NCBI GenBank assembly: GCA_022315425.1
Contig: JAIUPT010000030.1
Coordinates: 1,116,001-1,180,000, forward strand
Source of the DNA: Pseudevernia furfuracea
Lineage: Eukaryota; Ascomycota; Lecanoromycetes; Lecanorales; Parmeliaceae
DNA length: 64,000 nt
Direction: 5' to 3'
This document shows, piece after piece, positions 45,555 to 57,203 of this stretch. The translations under genes were made by a program, and so were the position numbers. Position 1 is the first letter of the stretch; each line of letters starts with the position of its first letter. The notes below the pieces were generated by a model. That model was not told the origin of the DNA. It did no database searches and saw only the letters and a program-made list of their open reading frames with translations.

Positions 45555-47206
45555 TCACAGGTCCTTCACGTCGTTCCCATCAGCGCAGTCATCTTCTCCT
45601 CCTATACCAACACGCCTAGACGTCATCGTCTTCGAACCGCTCTCGCCCTTGCTCCTTCGTCTCCTTTTGGGCATATCTTGCATCTTCGGGTGCGTGTGAC
45701 ACTGCAGCCATCAGCGCCACAGCTCCTCCCCTCCAACCCCCTCAAGGTTCCAAAACTCACCTTATAAGCATGGCGAAACCACGGCACACCTCCTCTCCTC
45801 CCACCGCCCAGCGTTATCCAAACCCCACAAGTTCCGCACAATCCTTCCCATCCATCCCCTTGCTCGGCTCCTTTCCCCTCTCCCTCTCCATGCACCTTTT
45901 CAGTCGTCCTTCTCACCTCAGCCGGCTCCTGAAACCGCGCGCCACTCGCAGCGCTAATGCCGTGCTTGAAGCTCTTGTCGTACCAGTACGCACTGTTCTT
46001 GAGTACTAACCAGCGGCCCGGACGGCAGATGCCACACCACCCCTCACGCTCGATGCCGTGGTTGCGGACGTACGCGGGGGTGTAAAGATCCGTTGAGAAA
46101 CGTAGGGACTGGTGGCGGACTTTTTCTGAAGTGGGAGGGGTGAGGGGATCGACATTCAGGGATGCGAAGAGGTCAGGTGGGAAAGGTTCGCGATGGCCGC
46201 TGGGTGAATTGTTGGGTTGTGTGGCGGGAAGAAGGTTTGCGTGTAAAGCGGGACTGGCAGTGTCCTCTGAGTTTTGCGCTGAATAGCTGGCCTCTGCGAA
46301 AGCCATTGCAAAGTCGAAAGAGCTAGAGTCGAAGTCCGAGCCTGAGAAGATTGTTGATTGTGATTGGGAGGAGTCAATTTTGGCCGTGCTTGATGTGAGC
46401 TCGGGCGAACCTGATGGCTGTGAGCTATTAGAGGCAGAGGCTAGCATCTTGATGGTGTTGTTGATCGAATGCGATTGGTGTCGAGCTCTAGATACTGCTT
46501 CCAATCCATCAGAACGGCTCCTACTGCGGGATGATCCGGTGTATGGTGGCGTCCAAACAAAAGCTCGTGGTGAAGAATCAGCAACGCTGCAGCTCGACGC
46601 CGCTGGGAAGGTACTATACGCGGAGGCTGTCGGAGCATCGAAGCCAAAATGCGACTCGAAGTCGGCCGTATTTGGACCGAAGAACGGGGGTTCAGTCGCG
46701 GCTGAAAGATCTAGGAAGAATCAGCGGAATCTTTCAGTGCAATAAGACAGCAGGTACGAGGGCCAAAGACCTGAGATTGGAGAGCGCATATCGAAGGCCA
46801 AAGGTCCTACCTGACCCAGCGTTGGCTGGTGTTTGAAGGCCTCGGTGTACCTGTAGTTGACCGCATCATACGTAGCCTCAAGCTTCGTAGGCTCTAGATC
46901 GCAACCGAAATCGACATGTTCTGAGTCAGTTGAAGAGAAGTCATAGCTATCGCTCCGGGGGTTCTGTGGCCACCGCATTGGGTGGTGGAGATGCATGGAC
47001 ACGGGAAGGTTGAGATTACTCGACACTGGACAGCCGACTGCATCTTGCTGCCGAGAATGATAGGTTTCAGCGGATAAATGATGACTTTGCGCGTATGATA
47101 TCTGTGCAAATGTGGGCTCGAATATGGAATCATGGGGAAGTTGAATGTGCCAACCACCATCGGTATCGGCTCGAACATGAAGAGGCTTGTCTGGGTGCTC
47201 TGCCAT
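45555..47206 (-). CDS. Rua1_C-domain protein (DUF4451; Rua1/Meu26-like regulator)
   Basis: Rua1 of Ustilago maydis regulates ustilagic acid genes; fission yeast Meu26 carries the same C-terminal domain. Three exons (47206-46771, 46710-45761, 45701-45555; introns of 60 and 59 bases) give 510 residues. The N-terminal ~320 residues are disordered. The domain follows with WCGICRPGRWLVLKNSAYWY, HGI, the LCGTCGVW pair, and WFRHAYK joined to CHTHPK by the last splice. This CX2C...H...CX2C...H...CXH pattern looks zinc-binding. Past the domain is a basic tail (KRRRRSKGES). The first intron has two in-frame acceptors nine bases apart. DNA binding is inferred from the family. Confidence 0.88.
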
Positions 47207-47850
47207 AAAATGACGGAAAAGTGGTTCAAATAAGTAAGCAATGAAAGACTATTGGATATGCATGGGCACAACATGGTTTGGAGGAAGACTGGAGAATTAT
47301 AGACGGAGGCCTGTCCGGCAATTGTCACTGAATACAAGCCGGTGTGATGTATCTGGTAGGAGAAGTAGCCATGTGCAAGCGCTTATTCTCGGCCAACGGA
47401 GTTTTGAAGCAAGGGATGGGCAGAGCGATGTTTGTTGAGGAAGCCCCCTTGCATCTCATACGAGACCCTTATCACTCCGTCCTCAATATATCCAATCCTT
47501 CCGGGATTTCACACCTCTTGCATTGCATCAAACGTTCTCATTCCTAAAATGACAAATCATCCTCCAGCACAATGCGCCACTCTCGCTTGAGCGCTCCTCC
47601 AGATATGTGACAGCTCGGTGAGACCGAGACATTAGGACAGCGAGTGGGTGTGCGACTCGTGGACAGACCTGCCCAGTCCTTTTTCGCAGTGGCTGATCTA
47701 GGCATTGCGTATGGCAAACATTCAACGAAGAATCCGGGATTCCATGTCTTGGCCTTGAGCCCTCGAATCCCGGATAATCGAGCTCCTGGAAGCCGAGGGG
47801 CTCTGGCTGAAATTCAGTCCTCCCACTACTCTCCGGAATCTGCTTCACGC
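47207..47850. other. Intergenic
   Basis: Between the Rua1_C gene start and the 3' end of the sterol transporter gene. Nothing specific is visible. Confidence 0.5.
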
Positions 47851-50800
47851 TCAAATCGCTACAGTTTGCAGCTCTTTGTTACAGCTCTCGCAGTATTGTT
47901 GCTGCCAAGCCCGGATCTCCTCGAGGCGTCTAGGTTCGCCATCCAAAACATGTTGCCCATTGTTGTTCTTCCTTGCTAAAAGCTCTGTGGTGTTGTAACT
48001 CAGCATGGCTCCCAAATGTTTGCATTTGACGTTCTCTTCTAATAGCCAATTTTCCCACTCGGCTTGCAGCACCTCACGCTCGATGCTATTGACCACTCGG
48101 ATCGCCACCAGCAAATCATGTCGTTGGAGGCCCAAGTGTTGTCGGCTCTTCTGTATACGACGAGCTGCTGGAGTCTGCGAAAGTCCCATGTGGGGGAGCT
48201 GTTGGGATTGGTGACGTGCATCTTCATCTCCAAGATGCATGATGCTATTAAAGCTGTCTTGACTTAAAAGAACAGTAAGATCATTGCTGCCAATAACCAT
48301 CAGGAACTTGGAAATAGACTTACCATTGACTGCCAGAACTGTCTCGAAGACCAAGTTCCAGAGCAGCAGATTCATGAAGCTCATGTAGGTAGATGGCTTT
48401 GCTCATTGTGAGGTCTGGTCCGATGCCCATTCTAGTCAAAAATCTGCCAGCTTTCCGTTCCCTCCACCACTCAGACGTGCTCGTTGAAGAAAAGATGATG
48501 TTGAAGAGGACACTCGTTGCTAGGACGGCGAGCAGAACACTGTTGGCGTCGATCGTTTTCCAGGCCCATCGTACAAAGTCAAAGACTATTTGCATTACTG
48601 AGGTAGCGACGCTTTCCAAAAGCGATCCAAGAGACTCGAAAGCGAGCGCTGTCAAGGTCCGGCGTCTCATTTTACGTCGCAACTGCGCTTTCAATGGCGC
48701 ATCGCTTCCAGCAAATACAGAGATTGAAGTCTGGAGACCAACCGGACCGAAGATCTGGATGGCCTTCTTCGTTCGACCATGGGCACTTGCAAAATTCCTC
48801 ACTTGATCCGCAATCACGTCTGCTAGGTCCAATGCGTCAAGCTCAAGATCCTTCAGTGCTGCTTCGGCAACAATACCTTGTCACTGTCAGCATTGTTTCT
48901 AGAATGCAGAAACACGGATGAGCAACGTACCCTTTCTAAGAAAGGGGGGTTGTCTAGTCCAGTCAACCTTGGTATAGACGGCCAATTTGCACTTTGATTT
49001 AGACAGATGAGTAATAACCTGAAAAATTAATTTCGGAGTTAGTATTGCCTATTGAAAGAAGAGTATTGAGCCTTGAAACATGTCTACAGAGTAGATACTC
49101 CTAACATATGTCTCAAGACTCGGAATTTGGTCTAAAAGAGGGAAAAAGACTCCGAAAATACGTACCACTTTAGTGAGCAGGAGGAAGCTATCGCGATTCG
49201 GCAGGTGCCAAGGTCTCTTCCGGTCCGAGACAACATACAAGAGATGCTCATTAGCCACTTCCACCATTTGGTGATCTTCGACCGTAGCACTTCGCACTCG
49301 TCCTGGATGAAGGCCAATTAGCTGGGGCTGGAAACGCCGTCTGATCGTTAAGAGCTGCTTACTCAAAGTGTCCAGGTACTCAATCTGATATTCGAAATCA
49401 CGACGCAGGTGACCGTGTTCCGTTTGCAGCCATGGTCCTTGCTTAATGTCTTTGAAAATGTCAGCTTGGTCGACGTAGGAACGGAAGCCGACAAAGTGTC
49501 AAAAAACCACTCACTTCGAGCCCGCCGTTCGTGATATAAGAGTTGCCATACAACGCTCTTATCTCCGAACATGACATGGAACAGAGCTTTCGGGCTGACA
49601 TCCAAAATTCTTTCCACAACCAAATTGTCCATTCCAGATGGTGCATATACGATAGGCTGCTTCGGCAGTTTAAAGGCTTTGCTACTGTCTCCTGCACCGT
49701 CTAGCTGGACAGCGCTACTCCCATACAAGCCTCGGTCGATCAACACATTCGCTCTGAGGTCTCGTTGATCTCTGTGGGAGGCGTTGCGCCGGGGGTTTGA
49801 ATCGCCATCAGTGGGCGTGTTGATTGACACTTTTTCCCAGCTGTCTATGCTCGGGCTACTTTCTGGGTCATCTTGCTCCATCTTAATGAGAGTCTTCACG
49901 ATTTCTTCAAGGCCAATCCCTTGTGATGTACTGTTCCGTACCAAGAAATTAAGTCGCCGTTGAAGGAGACCAAGATTCTCTAGGAATGTCTTGATCGTGA
50001 TGCGGTTGTAACCGGTTGCTTGGTTGTTAGTGTTCTTCAAATGACAGAAGACGAAGTCACATTCTTTGCCCGTTGCCGCTGTGATGTCGGAAATTGACTC
50101 CAGGGCGATGCTCGTGATCAAAATCATGCCACAGTGATTGCTGTAAAAATAGATTTCTTCAGCCGTGACATAGACACGTCCTGGGAACTCTTGTTGCTCG
50201 TTCGGACTCCACGTAGCCTTGAATACTAGTACAACTTTTTGATCCCGACGCACATTGGGGAACAACAGTCGAAATTGCGCGTCTTGCGTCTTGAGCTGCA
50301 GCGGATAGTAGTTGGGATACTCTAATGGAGAAACGCCGTTTTTTTCATCTCCACCAAGGCTGATAGTTTTACGATGTGAAGGGGATGGCGCTGATGACAT
50401 GCCCGTAGCCTTGTGTAGTCCAGTTGAGCCTGAGGCCGGATCGCTGCCTCCCAAGATTTCATCGCTATGAGAAGGAGATCCACTCGCAGGAGAAGGATTC
50501 AAAGGGCGAGCCATGGGGCTTGGTGGGTCTGATAGCTTCACCGATTTCTCTAGCGGCGATTTTACCTCACCACGTTCCAGCCTATTGATATGCCCCCAAT
50601 TAATACTTCCCCAAACGTTCGCCATGAGACCGCTCGGCATACCACCTGACGCATCTGTACGACCTACGCCAATACCTCTTTCGCCGTTCACGATCACAGC
50701 TGCTGCACTAAGATTCGTGGGTGCAGGTGGGTTAGCTAAGGTATTGGGGGCTAACGAGCTGGTGGGCAAGTCACGCATGCTAGGCATCGGTGCAGACGAT

Positions 50801-52718
50801 TTCCTTGATATTGGTGTCTCGGGCGGCGGAGGTGTTGGCAGCGCTCCGGGCCCAACGGGCATGGACGTGTGACTGGCTGCTATGAGACTTGCAATGCCAC
50901 CTCCGGAAAGTCCTGGGCTAGTAAGCGTGCCAGCCGACTTCTCACTTCCCAAGGGCTTCCGATGAAGGTCTAGCTTCTGTATAATTCTCGACGCAGGCTC
51001 ACGGCCAGCATCAACATCTCTCTCGGCGAACGAGCGTCGATGACTGGTGACCTCAAAGCTACTCCTAGTAGCTGAAGGGTCTCCTCCAGGTACAGGTAGA
51101 GCTGAGCTTCGGTCTATTCCGGAACTACCGGCGTTGTCATCCGTATATTGTGGCATTCCAGAATCAGCAGCATTTGCAGCGAATTCTGGTGCGCTTGGGG
51201 GAGAGATCGCAAAGGCAGGATCTTGAGCCCGGGGACCGAGACCGGGGGACTCCGTGCTGGCTGGGTCTTCAAGGGCTTTCTGTTTGGCAACATCAAACGC
51301 TGCAAGCCATTCTATGAGCTCCGGTTGGGTCTCAGCCTGGAGGACTATAGTGGTGTCTTTCGTCTTCACTTCGAAGACGTATCGCCGGTCGTCACAATTA
51401 CCAGGCTTCACATTGCAAAGCAGCACTCCAATTCGATCACTCTCCTCGACCTGGAGATTTCGGAATTAGTATGGCTTCTTTGAGGCAGAGAACTCGGGCT
51501 ATAAAACAAGCTTGGGCGCATCATGAACATTTGCTTCCAAGACATAGCTTAGAACTCAGGTCTAACATAGGTTGGGAGAAAGATACTCTGAAGATTGCAC
51601 TTACCCCGCCAGAACGAGAGCCTTGAACAAGCCAACCAAAAATTCCGTTTTTCACATAGAACCATTTTCGGAGCCATGTAGTCCTTGAGGGCTTCCCCGA
51701 GACAGTCCGCAAGTTTAGCCAGCCTTGTTTCTCAGACCTGGTAGGTAGTGTTCTACCACCCGGTGTTTGCAAGTTCGTAGTAGCAGGTGCCCTTGCCGCA
51801 GATGCCGAGGCTGACCCAACGGCATAATCATCGAGCTCGCGCGAGGGGCGAGCAGCCGCTTCCGCGCTCTCTTCAATCTGCTTCCTGGCAGCCTGGAGAT
51901 CTCGTCGGAAGGCTTTTTCTCCATTCTCCATCTCACGACTCCAACCTCTGACTCTCTCAATGTCAGTGCCCCACTTTCCGATAGAGCCGCTTATGTTCTG
52001 CCGAGGGTTGCGCATATCGTGCCATTGATCTGCAAACACTTTCACAAGCATCTTATCCAGCGCCATTCGTAGCTGTGGCGCTGTAAAACTGAAGTCCATG
52101 GATGCCTTCAAGTAGGCTTTTCGCGCTTCATGGAGCTGAAAGGCGTCTTCTCGCAAAGATGAAGCTTCCTTATTCTTGGCTTGACCAGAGTAGCGTGACT
52201 GCAAATTATCCAGCTCCTTCTGGGTGACGTGAAGATTTCGCCTAGTCTCCCTGAAGGATCGGAGGTCGTTATGCAGAAACGCCCTTATAGGCTCTAACAT
52301 ATTTGCTTGAATTTTTTTAAGTCCAGATATGGTTGCCGTCCAGAACTCCTTCGCGCCCTCACCATATCTCCTCATTGCCAGCAGCGTGTAATCGTGATCA
52401 ATGACGGCCTCGGAGAGATAGGTAGGCGGCGTCGTCTGTGCAAGGAATCCATTGACCAGGGACTCGAAATTCCCAACCTCGTGCGATAACTTTGAGGTAC
52501 ACCTTACGTAGCCTTCTAGCCATTTCTCAACGAGGTCCAATTGCTCGGAGAAATGAACGAAGCCCGATCTAAAGGTTGGAGAATCGAGGGCGGCTTCTTT
52601 CAGACCCACGGGACTGAGCACAAATCAGCAGGCGAACGGTTGGGAAGGAATGATATGTAGCTTCATACATGAGAGTTATCGGCCTGCCCACTTGGACGAG
52701 GGCAGTCATATCAGGCAT
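47851..52718 (-). CDS. BAR-PH-GRAM-VASt sterol transfer protein (Sip3/Ysp1-like LAM family)
   Basis: LAM proteins sit in the ER at membrane contact sites and move sterols through their VASt domain. Seven exons (52718-52669, 52613-51605, 51450-49515, 49449-49166, 49018-48931, 48876-48324, 48262-47851) sum to 1443 residues. The first join gives ITLIPVGLKEAALDSPTFR, the family's N-terminus. Approximate order: BAR coiled coils 20-260; PH domain 310-410 (KQGWLNLRT, then RRYVFEVKTKDTTIVLQAE); a long disordered Pro/Ser linker; GRAM 725-830 (FPGRVYVTAEEIYFYSNHCG); VASt 960-1120, with RRARNIKQGPWLQ restored by splicing; one or two hydrophobic segments near 1190-1245; and a C-terminal helical block (RHDLLVAIRVVNSIEREVLQ). 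The start at 52718 has an in-frame alternative at 52709. Confidence 0.93.
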
Positions 52719-53916
52719 ACTAAGGAGAATGGCAAGTAGTAAGGCCTCTGGAAGAAAGTGTTTATTTGGAAGACGTTGAGGACGTCATCTGCTCAGCTAA
52801 GTGTGGCATGAATGGGTACATCCTGATCATTCACAGTCGTTGGCATTGCTAGAAGGGCAGCTGATGGCAAAATGAGCGGATCTTGACTTCTCAAGAGGGA
52901 TTGACTGCTCGTTGCTATTTCAGTAAGAGTAGTCGCGTTTTAGTCGCTGTACTCGTACCTGGATAGTATACACTGATTACTAATTAGCGTCCAAAAACTC
53001 TCTGGCGCTTGAATACGAGTAGGGCTGATAGGGCTGAAAACATTAAAGCGCCTGTTAAATGTTCGGGAGATTTGACAGTTTGCGCCAGATTCAACGCAAC
53101 GCCCCCCTTGGCCCAATAATGCGACACGCTGCTCTTTTTGCTGGCACCACTGGAAGACAATGTTGCATGACCTACAAAAGGTGCTGGAAACATTCAATCT
53201 TCCCAAACAAATCTCCTCTCTATTGAATCCACTCCTCACGCTTGACTCCATTTCCTGAAGGCTTCGCTTCGCTATCTGCTAATCACCAAAGGTAAGACTC
53301 CCGAATTTGTAGTCAGACAACGCCCCTTGTCAGTAGACTTTCCTGCTGTTTGAGCCTTGAGATTTGTGGTAGAGAGCACTGTTAGGGCCGTGATTACTCT
53401 GCGTGGTCAGGTAAAAGCTAGCTAGTCTCGTCCGCATGGAGCAATTGGCTGTGACACTCCAGTTTTTCCGATGCCAGAAGTTTGCTTACAGCAGGCTACT
53501 TAAGCAAATGTACCCTTCCTTCTCATGTCTCGTTTTTTAAAAACATACGCCTCATTGAGAGGGAGAGTCTCGTATTTGTCAACCTATGACATGCTCTTCA
53601 AATCCTCCAAATGCAGTCGCCCGTGTTTCTGCAGATCGTTACAATATCCAGAAACTTCGTCCATATTCATCGGGTGCGCCGACTCGGACATGTCCGGCCT
53701 CACTGACAGCATGCCCTGACGGCTAAGCGCCCACCTCAAATGCTGCAGGTCCCTGTCGAGGTCTCATGTCAACCCCCACAGAGGGGTGAGCAACGATGAC
53801 GGCATACTCAGGAGAGCGATCCTGGCCCGTATATGTGCTCTCGACCGCTCCTAACACACGAGCGTCTCTGAAGCATTCCGAATGCGAGCTTTCTCAGCCA
53901 TCGAAGTTGCAAGTCA
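52719..53916. promoter_or_regulatory. Divergent intergenic region, sterol transporter and acetyltransferase
   Basis: These 1.2 kb separate two divergent genes and must hold both promoters. A 64-codon ATG frame at 53525 and another ATG frame at 53796 that overlaps the acetyltransferase start in a different phase could act as upstream ORFs if the leader begins that far up. No gene is called. Confidence 0.45.
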
Positions 53917-54624
53917 ATGCTGCAAAAAGCACCCATGATGAATACATCACAACCTTCTGCCACGATCCGCCCGTGCCTCTATAGGGACCTTGACCGGATC
54001 ATCCCAATATATAACCATTACATCTCCAATACCATCATGTCCTTGGACCTGGACACCAAGCCCCTCTTATACATGCAAAAGCTTTACAATTCCGTCCTCG
54101 ATCAGGACTTACCCTTTCTCGTCGTGACAGCCAGCAACAACGACGATACCGCTCGCAACAAACAGGAATTCCTGGGCTACGCATACGCGCATTATTACCG
54201 CCGGCTACCTGCCTTCGGCGGTACTGTCGAAGTCCTCATCTACCTTGGGCCAAACGCCACAGGTCGAGGGCTTGGGAGGAGTATGCTGAACGCTCTGATG
54301 GGTATGCTGAGAGCGGTGGCCCCCGGTGCCGACCGGGATCACGGTATCAGAGAAGTGCTGGCGTTTGTCCCTGTGGATGAAGGGCGGGACGTCAGTCGAT
54401 TTTTTTTGAGATTGGGTTTCGAGGACCGAGGCTTGTTGAAAGGAGTTGCGTGGAAGATGGGAAGGTGGATCGACACCCGAACCTTGCAACGATCCCTTGG
54501 TGAGGAGCCAAAGGATACAGGGAAGGTGGTGCGGAAGGAGAGAAAGCCAGAGCGACACTGGTGGAGCTCTCTGTTTCGCCGTCGAAGATCGAAGCTTGCA
54601 AGTCGGACGGTACAGGAACAATAA
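53917..54624 (+). CDS. GNAT-family N-acetyltransferase (phosphinothricin acetyltransferase-like)
   Basis: A single exon of 235 residues. The N-terminal IRPCLYRDLDRIIPIYNHYI matches the beginning of PAT-type GNAT enzymes. The acetyl-CoA binding motif is in GPNATGRGLGRSML, and the family's C-terminal pattern is in FFLRLGFEDRGLLKGVAWKM followed by GRWIDTRTLQRSL. A basic tail of ~45 residues (KVVRKERKPERHWW, FRRRRSK) extends beyond the domain. The in-frame start is ATG at 53917, but further ATGs at codons 7 and 8 could be used. The natural substrate is unknown; the family acetylates small amines as well as phosphinothricin-like compounds. Confidence 0.88.
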   Translation: MLQKAPMMNTSQPSATIRPCLYRDLDRIIPIYNHYISNTIMSLDLDTKPLLYMQKLYNSVLDQDLPFLVVTASNNDDTARNKQEFLGYAYAHYYRRLPAFGGTVEVLIYLGPNATGRGLGRSMLNALMGMLRAVAPGADRDHGIREVLAFVPVDEGRDVSRFFLRLGFEDRGLLKGVAWKMGRWIDTRTLQRSLGEEPKDTGKVVRKERKPERHWWSSLFRRRRSKLASRTVQEQ

Positions 54625-54840
54625 GGACGGTTTGTTATGGATACTTCCTTCCAGTGTAACAGACGGCGAGCAAGGGCGGGAGTTCATAGGATTCAATGTA
54701 CAGGGCTAATATGCCAGGCTGCAATGCAGCGGGAGGACATTGCAATGTAAATCTTCACAAACATAAAATCTCATCATGTGTCCCTGCATTATGTACAGAT
54801 TCCCGACCTAGATCCCATTGATGAACCCTCTCTAGACGCC

Positions 54841-55683
54841 TTACTCATCTTTGGTCGGTGTTGCTGCCCTCGCAGGCTTGCTGCTTCGGTCGCCACTTGC
54901 GATGGCGAGGCCGTGCAATATGTCTCCCGCGAATTCATAGACCATGTAGCTGGGAAAAACAAGCCACAACCCGCTACCCTGTAGTGTGAGCCTTACTCCT
55001 TGAACGGAATCAGAGAGACATAGAGTGTGCCACTCACTTGGGGATTATCCACAGGGTAAGCAACGACAGCGCGTCGTTGTGCCCGACATTCTCGAAGCCC
55101 GAGAAGAACTCATTGCACCCTACCGATCTCATCAGTCCTCTACACTCTACAACCCCGAGCTTACACGATCAAGGTAGATGGGATGGGCCTAGAAGGACTC
55201 ACAGTAAAGCAGCGTCTTACTAACAGTCATCACGCTCAACGCAAACCCCACCAAACACGCCACCCCTCCCCATCCACCTCCCAGCACCCTCTTCTCTCCC
55301 TCCCCGTACTTCCACACCACCCAAAGGTACCCCAGGTACCCTACACTCTCCACTATGTTCAGACTCCCCTGTGCAGCCGTAAAGCCGTTGTGCTCTCTAT
55401 AAGCCTTCTCTCCGTAGATATAGTCGACTTGGCCATAAAGGGCGTAGGGACTGAAGATGGGAGCGTGCAACGAGCCATTGGGCATGGAGTGCGGACGGAG
55501 CATGACGTAAGCTGTGTCCCAGCACACGGCGGGCAGGGAGGCGAGGAGCCAGAGGAGGGTTATGGTGGAGGGGGTGTGGGTCCAGCTGCCTTTGCGGTTG
55601 GAGCGCGGGGACCGGGTTAGGGCTTTCGTGGGGGAGAGATCGGGAGGGGGAAAGGAGGAGGGGTGGTTGCGCGTGGAAACCAT
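54841..55683 (-). CDS. EXPERA-domain membrane protein (EBP/sterol isomerase-like fold)
   Basis: EXPERA proteins include sterol delta8-delta7 isomerases and related ER proteins. Exons 55683-55203, 55119-55038 and 54973-54841 (introns of 83 and 64 bases) give 231 residues. Four membrane segments are visible, starting with TITLLWLLASLPAVCWDTAYV. Typical pieces include NIVESVGYLGYLWVV, KTLLYW-CNEFFSGFENVGHND and LWIIPNGLWLVFPSYMVYEF, the last restored only by using the second of two acceptors (GGGTAG). The C-terminus is short and basic. The segment order fits EXPERA, but the isomerase residues cannot all be confirmed by eye. Note the spacing of 217 bases to the convergent GNAT gene. Confidence 0.88.
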
Positions 55684-56569
55684 GGCGATGTGTTGATGGA
55701 GTGGGTTCGATTGTTCTGCGCGCAGAGACAATGGACACGCAACGCTTTGTGTGACGAGTTGATGATAAGTACCTAAGTATAAAGCTTGGGAGTTAAGCTA
55801 ATCGCGATCGGGCGACTCGCATCAATTCTTTACCGTGGATCCGTCTGTTTTTATTATGCATCAGACACATTCCGATGTGGAAAAGAACGTAACAATGCTA
55901 GACACCACATCAGTCGACAGGCTGTTAGCTAGAGTGACTTGGCCCCTAAGTCTCTGATGAATTGGTGCTTGGAAGGCCACAAATCTGGCAAGCGATCGGA
56001 CAACCTCATAGCTTTGGAGGCTATGTAAGTTAGCAATTTGAGAAATTGTCCCGTAAGTCTCTAACACACTTGAGCTTGGGAGGCCATACATTTGGCAAGT
56101 GATTCTATTTCCGCTTGAGATTCCCTCATGTAGTGAGTTGGTTTCCATTAAGCAGTCTTGAAAGCTGTGCAGTCACTTACTCGCGTACGAGCTCAAATAT
56201 TGTAGCCAGTAACCTTCAGTCGTGGATAAGTAGTTATCACTGTCATGGCAGCTAAACTACACTCAGTGTCTTAAGTATTGTAAGTTCAGCATACTCGTAT
56301 CCTGTGCTGGGGAGGTCCTCTCGATGGCAATCTCCGACATTAATATAGCAAGCATCATCACCATCATCGAGAAAGTTTGATGCTCAGATACGCTGTGCAC
56401 TGTGCCTGTGACATATCCCTTGATTTTTCGGCTATTATATATATACTGACTATGTCAGGGTTTCGCGGGGTTTCAAGAATACAGCAACTTCAGCAAGGTA
56501 TTATGTACCTAGGCATGTCTACGACAATAGCAACCATTACATAAAGTCGACCAGCCAAGCTTCAAGCCC
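55684..56569. other. Intergenic
   Basis: Between two minus-strand genes. Nothing specific is visible. Confidence 0.5.
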
Positions 56570-57203
56570 CTAAGCAAATAGGTACCGTATAGTTACTTCT
56601 CGCTCCGTCGTAACCGCCTGAAGAGCTGTCAGTATTTGAATCACAATCTGGCCCTCAAACATTGCGACTGACCTGGACGACACTTACATCGCCTAGGCTA
56701 TCTTCGGATTCATCTTCGACAGTGGCACTAGGTCTGACAGTCACTGGCGGCGCGATCTTCACAGACCCAGACTTCCCATGCTTCGAATCGAGCGTGACAC
56801 CAGGTTTAAGACAGCTCTCGAGGTCCTGCTGACTTTTGTCAATCACTGACGGCGCGACCGTGATGGACCCAGATCTCGTGGATGAAGAGACATTCCGCGT
56901 AACTGGCATGATCTAACAAAGTCATTAGCCTTTAGAACCCTGCACGGGGCTCAGACATCGCAGTGGATATGATGAAGACTTACCAAATGGTCCTCGGAAG
57001 CGAAGAAGCTCGCAGGGTCCAGTTCTTCCGCACGACCAGGTCCACCACCGCTGGTAGCATGCTGTGTTCCACAGGCCACATCACGTTCACCTCGTCGTCG
57101 ATCTTGTGCTTCTTGCTAAAGTCTCTCCAGCAGCATCAACATATAGTCTGAAGCCCAGACGTACGCAATATAATTCCAACGTAAAGATGAAGTTCAAGCT
57201 CAT
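56570..57203 (-). CDS. Small spliced gene candidate with an internal repeat
   Basis: The core is exon 56909-56688, a 70-base intron (GTAAGT donor, CTGAC branch, CTTCAG acceptor) and exon 56617-56570, giving 89 residues from ATG at 56909. Two related pieces repeat within it: SGSITVAPSV and SGSVKIAPPV. A strong GTAAGT donor upstream and TTGTTAG acceptor just before this ATG, plus another GTACGT/CTTTAG pair, would extend the protein in phase to ATG at 57203 across two further introns. The longer form is my preferred but unproven model. I recognise no domain. A Ser/Thr/Val-rich, acidic composition is seen. Confidence 0.4.

Noticed and set aside
18349..55683. Sterol gene cluster (ERG24, sterol transporter, EXPERA protein)
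   Set aside because: The three genes are 15-35 kb apart with unrelated genes between, so proximity is probably accidental.
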